A stretch of DNA of 64,000 bases from Niveispirillum sp943371025. GTDB taxonomy: Bacteria; Pseudomonadota; Alphaproteobacteria; Azospirillales; Azospirillaceae. This document shows positions 43,456-51,144 of the stretch, piece after piece (within the stretch, counting starts at the first letter, position 1; every line of letters starts with the position of its first letter). Both the position numbers and the translations under genes were made by a program. The DNA lies in assembly GCA_943371025.1 (NCBI GenBank), contig CALRTC020000029.1:1-64000 (forward strand), given 5' to 3'. The notes under the pieces were generated by a model, which was not told the DNA's origin, did no database searches, and was given only the letters and a program-made list of their open reading frames with translations.

Positions 43456-43624
43456 GCCGACGGTCATAATTTATAACCGTCGGCACGGCGGCGACCGCCG
43501 CCGCGCCGCTCGTGCGGCGTAATACTGATCTGCATTGATCAGAACCTGCGGTTCAGATCAATGCAGCCCTCAGGCGCCGGCGATTGAGGTGCTGGAAAGA
43601 TTGACCATCGGTCAAGATTTCCAG
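43456..43624 (-). repeat. Composite repeat, inverted copy with inserted hairpins
   Basis: Hairpin GCCGACGGT...AACCGTCGGC (43456-43484) with an AT loop; a core whose minus strand reads TACGCCGCACGAGCGGCGCGG; then an inserted hairpin pairing CTGCATTGATC with GATCAATGCAG (43530-43566) where other copies have the GTTGGCTTGG segment; then CTCAATCGCCGGCGCC; and a double-stem hairpin CTGGAAA-GA-TTGACC-ATC-GGTCAA-GA-TTTCCAG (43592-43624). This is the most elaborate copy of the family. Confidence 0.82.
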
Positions 43625-43649
43625 CCGATGGTGTGAAAGGCCGCGGAAA

Positions 43650-43687
43650 AGAAAAACCCCGCGCCCGGAAAACCCAGGCGCGGGGTC
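43650..43687 (-). terminator. Rho-independent terminator of mdh
   Basis: Minus strand: ACCCCGCGCC, ten-base loop, GGGCGCGGGGTTTTT. It lies about 40 bp after the mdh stop. Confidence 0.93.
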
Positions 43688-43723
43688 ATTCAGCCTCGTC
43701 CGGCCGGACGGCCGGGAGCGGGA

Positions 43724-44689
43724 TCAGCCTTCGGCCGAAACCTTCTTGGTCACATCGACCAGCACCTTAACGGCGTCGACCGACTTGTCGAAATTGGCCT
43801 TCTCCTCGGCGGACAGCTCGATCTCGATGATCTTTTCCACGCCCTTGGAGCCGATGATGGTCGGCACGCCGATATAGAGGCCGTCCACACCATACTGGCC
43901 GGTCAGCTTGGCGGCCACCGGCAGGACGCGCTTCTTGTCCTTCAGATAGCTTTCGGCCATGGCGATGGCGGAAGCGGCCGGGGCGTAGAAGGCGGAGCCG
44001 GTCTTCAGCAGGCCGACGATCTCCGCCCCGCCGTCACGGGTGCGCTGCACGATCTTGTCCAGCTTCTCCTGCGTGGTCCAGCCCATCTTCACCAGGTCGG
44101 GCAGCGGGATGCCGGCGACGGTGGAGTAACGGACCGACGGGACCATGGTATCGCCATGGCCGCCCAGCACGAAGGCGGTGACGTCTTCGACCGACACGCC
44201 GAATTCTTCGGCCAGGAACCAGCGGAAGCGGGCGCTGTCCAGAACGCCGGCCATGCCGACCACCTTCTCCGGCGGCAGGCCCGACACTTCCTGGAACAGG
44301 CCGACCATGGCGTCCAGCGGGTTGGTGATGACGATGACGAAGGCGTTGGGGGCGTGTTCCTTGACGCCGGCGGCCACGACCTTGATGACCTTGGCGTTGA
44401 TGCCGACCAGATCGTCACGGCTCATGCCCGGCTTGCGCGGCACGCCGGCGGTGATGATCACCACATCGGCGCCGGCGATGTCGGCATAGTCGGACGTGCC
44501 CGAATAACCGGCGTCGAAGCCCTGGACCGGCGACAGTTCGGCGATGTCCAGCGCCTTGCCCTTGGCAACGCCCGCAAAGTCCGGAATGTCGAGCAGGATG
44601 ACGTCACCCAGCTCCTTCTGACCGGCCAGCAGGGCCAGCGTGCCGCCGATCTGGCCGGCGCCGATCAAGGCGATCTTCTTGCGTGCCAT
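43724..44689 (-). CDS. mdh: Malate dehydrogenase (NAD)
   Basis: Oxidises malate to oxaloacetate. The protein has 321 residues, the LDH-like type usual in alphaproteobacteria. It has the Rossmann motif IGAGQIGGTLALLA, the acidic LLDI that selects NAD, substrate arginines in AGVPRKPGMSRDDL, ITNPLDAMVGL and catalytic His178 in LGGHGDTMVP. It has its own terminator at 43650 and lies on the same strand as the CEQG genes and sucC-sucD, so the classical mdh-sucCD order is kept but with two genes and about 1.5 kb of noncoding DNA inserted. Confidence 0.97.
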   Translation of the reverse strand: MARKKIALIGAGQIGGTLALLAGQKELGDVILLDIPDFAGVAKGKALDIAELSPVQGFDAGYSGTSDYADIAGADVVIITAGVPRKPGMSRDDLVGINAKVIKVVAAGVKEHAPNAFVIVITNPLDAMVGLFQEVSGLPPEKVVGMAGVLDSARFRWFLAEEFGVSVEDVTAFVLGGHGDTMVPSVRYSTVAGIPLPDLVKMGWTTQEKLDKIVQRTRDGGAEIVGLLKTGSAFYAPAASAIAMAESYLKDKKRVLPVAAKLTGQYGVDGLYIGVPTIIGSKGVEKIIEIELSAEEKANFDKSVDAVKVLVDVTKKVSAEG

Positions 44690-44920
44690 GGGAATTTCCC
44701 TTCGATTTGGTTCGGGACAGGAAACAAGATTGCGTTGGGAACATTCGGCGCGCGCTGATGATTAGCTGCGGTGCGGAATGACCCTGGCCGGCGTGATTAG
44801 CCTGAAACAGCCGTTCGGGCAAGCCGACAAGGGTCGTGGGTGGGGGGTGGCTGGCAAGCGCCCAGCGCAGGGCGCCCATGCGCCGCGGCCCGGCGCCGGT
44901 AGCGGCCACCGCATCGTTAC
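44690..44920. other. Intergenic region upstream of mdh
   Basis: Likely holds the mdh promoter on the minus strand. No gene or recognised site was seen. To the right a composite repeat fills the rest of the gap to 45093. Confidence 0.5.
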
Positions 44921-45089
44921 AGAATACCTCGGTATTCTACCAATCGGCCAAAGGCTTGAGCTTTGGCCGATTGGAGGCCGGCCACCACCGGCCCGCGCCC
45001 CCTTGCGCCCGCCAAGCCGGCGGATGGTGGCAAGCGGTGCTTGAGGGAACAAGGAAATCTCCCTTGATCGGTCACCATCAAGGGAGATT
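44921..45089 (-). repeat. Composite repeat, inverted copy with three perfect hairpins
   Basis: Hairpins: AGAATACC-TC-GGTATTCT (44921-44938); CCAATCGGCCAAAG with CTTTGGCCGATTGG around a 7-base loop (44940-44974); and AATCTCCCTTGAT with ATCAAGGGAGATT (45056-45089). The core, reverse strand, lies at about 44975-45050 (minus strand GTTCCCTCAAGCACCG, CATCCGCCGGCTTGGCGGGCG). The last hairpin sits 4 bp beyond the stop of the gene at 45094 and can serve as its terminator. Its stem is nearly the same as in the copy after the terminase gene. Confidence 0.85.
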
Positions 45090-45093
45090 GGGG

Positions 45094-45549
45094 CTACCCC
45101 CGCGGCTTGGGCTGCCACATGGCATTGACGATGACCCAGCGGTCGCCGAAGCGGCCCAGGTGGAAATAATCGATGAACCAGGGCGTCTCCACCCGCGCCA
45201 CGGCCGTGTTGCCGGCCACGTCCAGCACGCGGACCGTGCGGTCCCATTTCTCCTTTGGTGTCTTCAGCACGCCCTGGCGGGTCAGTTCCACCAGCTCGTC
45301 CTTGCTCATGCGGCGCAGGGCCAGCAGCTCGTCCGTATCCGGCTGACTGCGCACGGCGCGCTTGGCCACGTCCGGGTGCAGGGACCGGGCGACGCGGGCG
45401 GGGTCGCCCTCCAACTGGCCATCGACATAGTCATAGGCCGTGGCCTCGATGGCTTTCAGGGTGGCGGCGTCGGGCGGTGGCAGGGTCTGGGCCCCGGCGG
45501 CGGGGGACAGCAGAAATGCGGCGAACAGCAGGCAGGCGGACAGGCGCAT
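45094..45549 (-). CDS. Exported NTF2/lumazine-binding-like protein
   Basis: A 151-residue protein. The signal peptide is about 1-20 (ACLLFAAFLLSPAAGA-Q). The mature part has the SnoaL/NTF2-like cone pattern: IEATAYDYVDGQLEGDPARVARSLHPDVAKR, then RVLDVAGNTAVARVETPWFIDYFHLGRFGDRWVIVNAMWQPK. That pattern marks the putative lumazine-binding group. Several such proteins are secreted with no fixed activity. It is divergent from the AraC regulator (about 110 bp between starts), so the regulator may control it. Confidence 0.75.
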   Translation of the reverse strand: MRLSACLLFAAFLLSPAAGAQTLPPPDAATLKAIEATAYDYVDGQLEGDPARVARSLHPDVAKRAVRSQPDTDELLALRRMSKDELVELTRQGVLKTPKEKWDRTVRVLDVAGNTAVARVETPWFIDYFHLGRFGDRWVIVNAMWQPKPRG

Positions 45550-45659
45550 AAGGGTGGCTCCGGAGATGGGCAAGGTTCTGGACCCTTCCTGTGATTGACG
45601 CCGCCTGTCGCCAAGCCTGAAACTGCCGCATGATCGGATCGGGCAGGGGATTGAGCGGA

Positions 45660-46526
45660 ATGGGCAGGCGGGTGGGGGCGACGGACGGGCTGGCGGCACT
45701 GCTGCAGGGCCTGCGCCTGGACGCGATGCACCTGGACGGGGTGCGGGTCACGCCCTTGTCGCCCGCCATCCGGCCCCACCGGTCCGGCGGGCCCGTCTTC
45801 CTGTTCGCGCGGGAAGGGGCGGCGCATATCACCCTGGCCCAGCCCGATGCCGCACCCGTGCTGATCCGGCGCGGCAGTTTTGCGGCACTGCCCCATGGGC
45901 ACGGATTCCGCTTGTCGCCCGCACCGGACCACGCCGCCGCGTCCCTGTTGATCGGACAGGCCATGATGGGAGAGGGGGCCGGTGCGGCCCCCTTGCTGGA
46001 CCGTCTGCCGCCATTGCTGTTCATGTGCCCGTCGCGCACCCTGGGCGTCGACTGGCAGGACGGCACCTTCGCCCTGATCGAAGAGGCGGCGGCGCAGGGC
46101 GATGTGGCGGGGCGTCTGGTGGCGCAGCGGCTGCTGGAGTCGCTGTTCATCATCGCCGTGCGCCGATTCCTGGAAACCAACGAAACCTACGCCCTCGGCG
46201 CCAGTCCCACGGCCACGGCCATCGGCCGCGCCCTGATGCTGTTGCAGGACCGGATGGCGGAGGATTGGACCCTGTCGGCGCTGGCCGCCGCCTGCGGCCT
46301 GTCACCGGCCACCCTGACCCGGCGTTTCCAGGCCCTGGTGGGGGAGGCGCCGATGGCGCACCTGACCCGGCTGCGCATGGAACGGGCGGCACAATGGCTG
46401 AAGACCGGGGAGGGCAAGGCGGCCGCGGTGGCGGCCCGCCTGGGATACCGGTCGGAGGCCGCCTTCGCCCGGCGGTTCAAGGAATTCCACGGCATGGGGC
46501 CCGGTGCCTTTCGCCGCGCGGGATAA
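45660..46526 (+). CDS. AraC-family transcriptional regulator
   Basis: A 288-residue regulator. The N-terminal cupin-like sensor (about 1-180) includes HRSGGPVFLFAREGAAHITLAQPD and RRGSFAALPHGHGFRL. The C-terminal double HTH (about 195-288) has WTLSALAAACGLSPATLTRRFQALVGEAP and AARLGYRSEAAFARRFKEFHGMGPGAFRRAG. I prefer ATG 45660, which has AGGGGA nine bases upstream; ATG 45630 is the alternative. It is divergent from the NTF2-like gene. The ligand is unknown. Confidence 0.9.
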   Translation: MGRRVGATDGLAALLQGLRLDAMHLDGVRVTPLSPAIRPHRSGGPVFLFAREGAAHITLAQPDAAPVLIRRGSFAALPHGHGFRLSPAPDHAAASLLIGQAMMGEGAGAAPLLDRLPPLLFMCPSRTLGVDWQDGTFALIEEAAAQGDVAGRLVAQRLLESLFIIAVRRFLETNETYALGASPTATAIGRALMLLQDRMAEDWTLSALAAACGLSPATLTRRFQALVGEAPMAHLTRLRMERAAQWLKTGEGKAAAVAARLGYRSEAAFARRFKEFHGMGPGAFRRAG

Positions 46527-46529
46527 GGA

Positions 46530-46796
46530 TCAGTCGCGCCCGCCCCAGCGCCAGTGCATGTCCCCTTCCGTGCGCCCTTCGATGAACCAGAAGAACAGGC
46601 CCGTGCAGACCGCCGTCCAGGCCAGGGCGATCAGACCGGGCCAGGGGTGCGGCATGTCGCCGACCATGAATTTCAACACCACCATGCCAACCGCCAGGAC
46701 GACAGCGAAAGCCAGGATCGACAGCCAACCTTCCCAGGTACGCGGGGAAAAGCCGTAGCCGAAACGCTTCGGGCCGAACCAGCGACGCCGCTCCAT
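46530..46796 (-). CDS. Small two-helix membrane protein
   Basis: An 88-residue protein starting MERRRWFGPKRFGYGFSPRT. Two hydrophobic segments lie at about 27-46 (LSILAFAVVLAVGMVVLKFM) and 54-71 (GLIALAWTAVCTGLFFWF). GGAGGAAG lies upstream of the ATG at 46796. It follows the Mpo1-like gene on the same strand (60 bp gap) and converges on the AraC gene (3 bp between stops). Function unknown. Confidence 0.7.
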   Translation of the reverse strand: MERRRWFGPKRFGYGFSPRTWEGWLSILAFAVVLAVGMVVLKFMVGDMPHPWPGLIALAWTAVCTGLFFWFIEGRTEGDMHWRWGGRD

Positions 46797-46856
46797 CACA
46801 ACTTCCTCCGGCAAGATGATGTGATGGACATTACTCCTTTTGCGCGAGTTCGGCAA

Positions 46857-47195
46857 TCAGACTCGGTCCGCCCCGCGGAAGCCCGACAGGACGTAACGAG
46901 GGAAGGTGACGACCTGTTCCAGGCTGACCCGGCCCAGGAAATCCAGCGGCCCGTCGAACGGTTCCGGTACCACCGCCTCGCGCTTGTGGCCGATACCCTG
47001 CATCACCAGCCCGACGGGCAGGGCCAGCAGAGCCAGGCCGCCCAGGGACCAGTCGCCCTGGACCAGACCCAGCCACAGGCAAGCGGGGATGGCGGCGGCC
47101 ATGAAGGGGGCGGACAGGAAATGCAGGATCAGGTTCACCCGGTCCCGATGCCGGGGCTCATAGCCCTGCCACTGCCGCTGCAACAGCGTCATCAT
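46857..47195 (-). CDS. Mpo1-like (DUF962) membrane protein
   Basis: A 112-residue membrane protein. The DUF962/Mpo1 pattern is visible: Y, R and H residues in GYEPRHRDRVNLILHFLSAPFM, a central hydrophobic stretch (PACLWLGLVQ, LALLALPVGLVMQ), then GIGHKREAVVPEPFDGP. Yeast Mpo1 is an Fe(II)-dependent dioxygenase that alpha-oxidises 2-hydroxy fatty acids; whether bacterial members do the same is not settled. AGGAGAG precedes the ATG at 47195. It is divergent from a TetR gene with a perfect operator between, so it is probably controlled by that regulator. Confidence 0.75.
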   Translation of the reverse strand: MMTLLQRQWQGYEPRHRDRVNLILHFLSAPFMAAAIPACLWLGLVQGDWSLGGLALLALPVGLVMQGIGHKREAVVPEPFDGPLDFLGRVSLEQVVTFPRYVLSGFRGADRV

Positions 47196-47261
47196 AAGTG
47201 ATCTCTCCTGGGACAATCCGCACCTTGCCCACTGTGGGCGGCGGTGCGATCTTAACGGTGA

Positions 47262-47282
47262 TTAGATTGGCGACCAATCTAA
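47262..47282. promoter_or_regulatory. Perfect TetR-type operator between divergent genes
   Basis: TTAGATTGG-CGA-CCAATCTAA, 9-bp arms with a 3-bp spacer and no mismatch. It lies between the Mpo1-like gene (start 47195) and the TetR gene (start near 47294), where a TetR regulator usually binds to control both itself and its neighbour. It is AT-rich against the local background. Confidence 0.8.
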
Positions 47283-47293
47283 ACAGTGTCAAG

Positions 47294-47893
47294 ATGCGAT
47301 GGATGCATATGCGGCAGACCCCCTATCACCATGGCGATCTGCGCCGGGCCCTGGTTGAGGCGGCGCTGGCGGAACTGCGCGAACAGGGACCGGACGGGCT
47401 GTCGCTCAGGGCCTGTGCGCGCAGGGCCGGGGTGACGCCGGCCGCCCCCACGCATCATTTCGGCAATGCCGATGGCCTGCTGGATGCGCTGTCGGTGGAA
47501 GGATTCGCGCTGCTGACCCAGGCGCTGCGGCAGGCCAGGCAGGCGGCGGCGGGGGCCGATGCGGCGCTGGCGGCCTGCGGCATGGCGTACCTGGATTTCG
47601 CCGCGCGGGAGCCGGCTTTGTACCGGCTGATGTTCCGGCGCTGTGCCGCCCCACATCGCGGCCCGGATGATCCGCTGCGCGTGGGCGGGGCGGAAGCGGC
47701 GGCGGAGGTGGGCATGGCCCTGGCAGGTGCGCTGACGGCGCGCAGCATGGGGACCGAGGATCTGGCGGAACGCACAAGGCTGGCCTGGGCGGGCGTGCAT
47801 GGGCTGGCGCTGCTGCCATTGCCGCCCGACGATGCGGGGCCGTCACCGGACCGGATGGTCAATCGGCTGATGGTGGCGCTGCTGGCACCGTGA
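47294..47893 (+). CDS. TetR-family regulator adjacent to a perfect operator
   Basis: A protein of about 199 residues. The HTH (about 10-55) reads YHHGDLRRALVEAALAELREQG, then LSLRACARRAGVTPAAPTHHFGNADGL. The ligand domain has FAAREPALYRLMFRR, typical of the TetR/WHG group. Starts at 47294, 47303 and 47309 are all possible; the first is used. It faces the Mpo1-like gene across the operator at 47262-47282, so autorepression and control of that gene (and perhaps the small membrane gene behind it) are likely. Fatty-acid ligands would be logical but are not shown. Confidence 0.88.
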   Translation: MRWMHMRQTPYHHGDLRRALVEAALAELREQGPDGLSLRACARRAGVTPAAPTHHFGNADGLLDALSVEGFALLTQALRQARQAAAGADAALAACGMAYLDFAAREPALYRLMFRRCAAPHRGPDDPLRVGGAEAAAEVGMALAGALTARSMGTEDLAERTRLAWAGVHGLALLPLPPDDAGPSPDRMVNRLMVALLAP

Positions 47894-47919
47894 CGCTGCT
47901 GGCGCCGTGACGCTGGTCA

Positions 47920-48414
47920 TCACGGTTCGGCCAGGCGTGCCAGGTCATCCCCGCTGATCCCCATCAGGGTCACCGGTTCCGTCACCGCACCCAGGGCGCG
48001 ATAGAACAGGGCGGCGCGGATATTGGCGGGGCGGGCGTGCCAGGACAGCCAGTTCAGCCCGTCGGCCCGCGCCAGCCGGGCAGCGGCGGACAGCAGGGCA
48101 CGGCCGATGCCGGACCGGCGCGACCCCGGCTCCACATAGAGATTTTCCAGCACCAGCCCGCCCGTGGCCGACTGGCTGTCATAGCCGCGGGTCAGCAGGG
48201 TCAGACCGGCGGGACGGCCGGCGCGTTCGGCGATCAGGCAGGTGAACAGGGGCCGGGCGCCGAAGCCCTGAAGCCGGAACAGGGCCGGGGTCAGGGCGGG
48301 CGGGTCCATGCCTTCTTCCGCCGACAGGGCGGCGATCAGGGCACAAACAAGTTCGGCGTCCGCTTGGGTTGCCCCACGGACGCCGATCTCAGCAGGCGCT
48401 TGCTGCTTGTCCAC
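47920..48414 (-). CDS. GNAT-family N-acetyltransferase
   Basis: A 164-residue acetyltransferase. The acetyl-CoA loop is seen as VEPGSRRSGIGRALLSAAARLA (motif A), preceded by GLVLENLYV and followed by WHARPANIRAALFYRALGA (motif B). It starts 4 bp after the leuB stop and is probably co-transcribed with leuD-leuB. The substrate is unknown. A small direct repeat (GTGACGCTG...GCGCCGTGACGCTGG) lies just beyond its stop, at the end of the opposing TetR gene. Confidence 0.88.
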   Translation of the reverse strand: MDKQQAPAEIGVRGATQADAELVCALIAALSAEEGMDPPALTPALFRLQGFGARPLFTCLIAERAGRPAGLTLLTRGYDSQSATGGLVLENLYVEPGSRRSGIGRALLSAAARLARADGLNWLSWHARPANIRAALFYRALGAVTEPVTLMGISGDDLARLAEP

Positions 48415-48418
48415 CGGA

Positions 48419-49540
48419 TCAGGCGGCGGCGGCAGCCAGCTTGTCCATCTCGCGCAGGATGCTGTCGGCCATGACGGAGGTCGAGCACTTGGCCATGCCC
48501 GGCTGCATGATGTCGCCCGTGCGCATGCCGGTGTTCAGCACATTCTCCACCGCCGTTTCCAGGATGTCTGCCTCGGCCTGCAGGTCAAACGACCAGCGCA
48601 GGGCCATGGCGAAGGACAGGAACATGGCGATCGGGTTGGCCAGATCGCGGCCGGCAATGTCCGGGGCCGAACCATGCACCGGCTCGTACAGGGCCTTGCG
48701 CTTGCCATTGGCGTCCGTCGCGCCCAGCGAGGCGCTGGGCAGCATGCCGATGGAACCGGTCAGCATGGAGGCTTCGTCCGACAGGATGTCGCCGAACAGA
48801 TTGTCGGTGACGATCACGTCGAACTGCTTGGGATTGCGCACCAGCTGCATGGCGGCGGCGTCGGCCAACATGTGGCTCAGCTCCACATCGGCATATTCGG
48901 CCTTGTGCAGGGCGATGACTTCCTGACGCCACAGCAGGCCGGATTCCATCACATTGCCCTTGTCGGACGAACAGACCTTGTTGCCGCGCTTGCGCGCCAG
49001 TTCGAAGGCCACGCGGGCCACACGCTGGATCTCGTGCGTGTCATAGACCTGGGTGTTGATGCCGCGACGCTCGCCATTGGGCAGGGTGGTGATGCCGCGC
49101 GGTTCGCCGAAATAGACGCCGCCGGTCAGTTCGCGCACGATCATGATGTCCAGGCCGCGCACGACGTCGGGCTTCAGCGTGGAAGCATCGACCAGTGCGT
49201 CGAACACCTTGGCCGGGCGCAGGTTGGCGAACAGCTCCATCTCCTTGCGCAGGCGCAGCAGACCGGCCTCCGGGCGCTTGTCGAAGCCCAGATTGTCCCA
49301 CTTCGGACCGCCCACGGCGGCCAGCAGCACGGCGTCCACGGCCAGGGCGCGGGCCATGGTCTCGTCCGTCAGCGGCGTGCCATGCGCGTCATAGGAGCAG
49401 CCGCCGACCAGGCCTTCTTCGACCGCGAATTCGATGCCGCGCTTGCGGGCATACCAGTCGATGACGCGGCGGACCTGACGCATGACCTCGGGACCGATCC
49501 CGTCGCCCGGCAGCAGAAGGAGCGAACGCTTCGTCGACAT
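48419..49540 (-). CDS. leuB: 3-isopropylmalate dehydrogenase
   Basis: Third step of leucine synthesis: oxidative decarboxylation of 3-isopropylmalate. The protein has 373 residues, starting MSTKRSLLLLPGDGIGPEVM. Signatures are AVGGPKWD, LRKEMELFANLRPAK, VRELTGGVYFGEPRG, VCSSDKGNVMESGLLWR, FDVIVTDNLFGDILSDEASML and VHGSAPDIAGRDLANP. Downstream of leuD on the same strand (129 bp apart) and directly followed by the GNAT gene. Confidence 0.97.
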   Translation of the reverse strand: MSTKRSLLLLPGDGIGPEVMRQVRRVIDWYARKRGIEFAVEEGLVGGCSYDAHGTPLTDETMARALAVDAVLLAAVGGPKWDNLGFDKRPEAGLLRLRKEMELFANLRPAKVFDALVDASTLKPDVVRGLDIMIVRELTGGVYFGEPRGITTLPNGERRGINTQVYDTHEIQRVARVAFELARKRGNKVCSSDKGNVMESGLLWRQEVIALHKAEYADVELSHMLADAAAMQLVRNPKQFDVIVTDNLFGDILSDEASMLTGSIGMLPSASLGATDANGKRKALYEPVHGSAPDIAGRDLANPIAMFLSFAMALRWSFDLQAEADILETAVENVLNTGMRTGDIMQPGMAKCSTSVMADSILREMDKLAAAAA

Positions 49541-49669
49541 TGGAATACCTCTGTATGTTTGCTTGGCAGTAGCGGCTGTCGTCCGGCCGCCGGTGATGTC
49601 ATAGACCTTCGCGGGCACGACGCCAAGAGGCGCCGCACCCCACCTTCGGATGGTGCTGGCCCGATTGGG

Positions 49670-50281
49670 TCAGGAAGCCCAGAGCCAGGGCTGGCCCTGC
49701 TTGGCCGTGCCTTCGAACGCGTCGATGGCGTCGGCGTTGCGCAGGGTCAGACCGATATCGTCCCAGCCATTCAACAGGCACTGGCGACGGAACGGCTCCA
49801 CGTCGAAGCCGATCTTCTCTCCGTCCGGCAGGGTGATTTCCTGCGCTTCCAGATCGACGGTGAAGGTGGCGTTGGCGCCATTGTCGGCGGCGGCCATCAG
49901 CTTTTCCACCACCTCGGTCGGCAGGCGGATGGGCAGGATGCCGTTCTTGAAGCAGTTATTGAAGAAGATGTCGGCAAAGCTGGGCGCGATGACGCAGCGG
50001 ATGCCGAAATCGGCCAGCGCCCAGGGCGCATGTTCGCGGCTAGAGCCGCAGCCGAAATTGTCGCCGGCGACGACAATCTTGGCCTGGCGATAGGCCGGCT
50101 TGTTCAGCACGAAGTCGGGCACCTCGGCGCCATCCTTGAAGCGCATCGAGGCGAACAGGCCGGCACCCAGGCCCGTGCGCTTGATCGTCTTCAGATAGTC
50201 GGCCGGAATGATCATGTCCGTATCGACATTCATGAGACGCAGCGGGGCGGCGACGCCGGTGAGCTGAACAAACTTTTCCAT
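49670..50281 (-). CDS. leuD: 3-isopropylmalate dehydratase small subunit
   Basis: Swivel-domain subunit (203 residues) of isopropylmalate isomerase, partner of LeuC. Signatures: RLMNVDTDMIIPADYLKTI, VAGDNFGCGSSREHAPWAL, SFADIFFNNCFKNGILPI. The ATG at 50281 (MEKFVQLTGV) is chosen; an upstream in-frame ATG adds an untypical tail. leuC is not in the window, as usual when leuC lies elsewhere or upstream with other genes in alphaproteobacteria. Confidence 0.97.
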   Translation of the reverse strand: MEKFVQLTGVAAPLRLMNVDTDMIIPADYLKTIKRTGLGAGLFASMRFKDGAEVPDFVLNKPAYRQAKIVVAGDNFGCGSSREHAPWALADFGIRCVIAPSFADIFFNNCFKNGILPIRLPTEVVEKLMAAADNGANATFTVDLEAQEITLPDGEKIGFDVEPFRRQCLLNGWDDIGLTLRNADAIDAFEGTAKQGQPWLWAS

Positions 50282-50480
50282 GGGGACAATCCGACCGAAA
50301 AGAGGATCAAACGGCCCCCGTTTTGCCATGCGGCCGGTGTGCGGCGCAATACATGATCGTTGGAAGGCAGCCCTGCGACAGAAGCTTGCGTGGAATTCGA
50401 CCTTGGCCGGGATGGCAAGTGGGCGCCGGCATCACTATCTTAACCTTAACCAAGAAGGTCATAAGTGGAGGTTCGGCGCC

Positions 50481-50855
50481 ATGCGTGTGTTTCGGATCAC
50501 CCTGTCGGTCGGGGATATCGACCATGCGACCCGGTTCTATCAGGCGCTGCTGGCCCAGCCCGGCAGCCGCGTGTCGCCGGGCCGGCAGCATTTCGACCTG
50601 GGCCAGATGGTGCTGGCCTGCTACGCGCCCTCCGCGGAAGGGGACCCGTCCCCGCCGACGCCGCTGTCCCAGCCCCTGCATTTCGCCGTCCATGATCTGG
50701 AGGCGTTTTACGAGCGCGCGACGGTCGCCGGTGCCCTGTTTGGGCCCGACGATGCCATCACCGACGATAAATGGGGCGAACGCGGCTTCACCTGCCGCGA
50801 CCCGTTCGGCAACAAGCTGCACTTTGTGGAGGCGGGGACGGAGTTTGCGGGGTAG
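50481..50855 (+). CDS. VOC-family (glyoxalase-like) protein
   Basis: A 124-residue protein of the vicinal oxygen chelate fold. FRITLSVGDIDHATRFYQALL opens the first beta-alpha-beta unit, and PLHFAVHDLEAFYERATVAGA with ERGFTCRDPFGNKLHFVEAG forms the second, with metal-site residues in H/E positions. GGAGG lies ten bases upstream of the ATG at 50481. Substrate unknown. It is divergent from leuD. Confidence 0.88.
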   Translation: MRVFRITLSVGDIDHATRFYQALLAQPGSRVSPGRQHFDLGQMVLACYAPSAEGDPSPPTPLSQPLHFAVHDLEAFYERATVAGALFGPDDAITDDKWGERGFTCRDPFGNKLHFVEAGTEFAG

Positions 50856-50902
50856 GGGGTGGTCTTTGGCCAGCAGTTCGGTGTGATTTCAAGCATCACG
50901 CC

Positions 50903-51018
50903 CCCGTCACCCCGGCGAAAGCCGGGGCCCAGCGTGAGGCGCGGTCAGCGCCGATAAGACTCATATCGCGGCAGACGCCGCTCTACGCCTGGGCCCCGGC
51001 TTTCGCCGGGGTGACGGG
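50903..51018. repeat. Inverted pair of REP-like palindromes, second copy
   Basis: Perfect 30-bp inverted arms at 50903-50932 (beginning CCCGTCACCCCGGC) and 50989-51018 frame 56 bp with no similarity to the interior of the copy at 10106-10228. The arms differ from that copy at paired positions (CACC against CATC), so the hairpins have co-varied. A damaged fragment (CTTCGCCGGGATAACGG) follows at about 51078. The region 50856-51144 has no gene. Confidence 0.88.
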
Positions 51019-51144
51019 AGAAGGGACGGAAAACGACGTGCCCACAGCTTAACTTTGCGCCCATGAGCGCCCATGGGCCTTCGCCGGGATAACGGAAGAA
51101 AGGAGCGGGGCGGTACCATCTGGACCGCCCCGTCCCGCCCCCCC

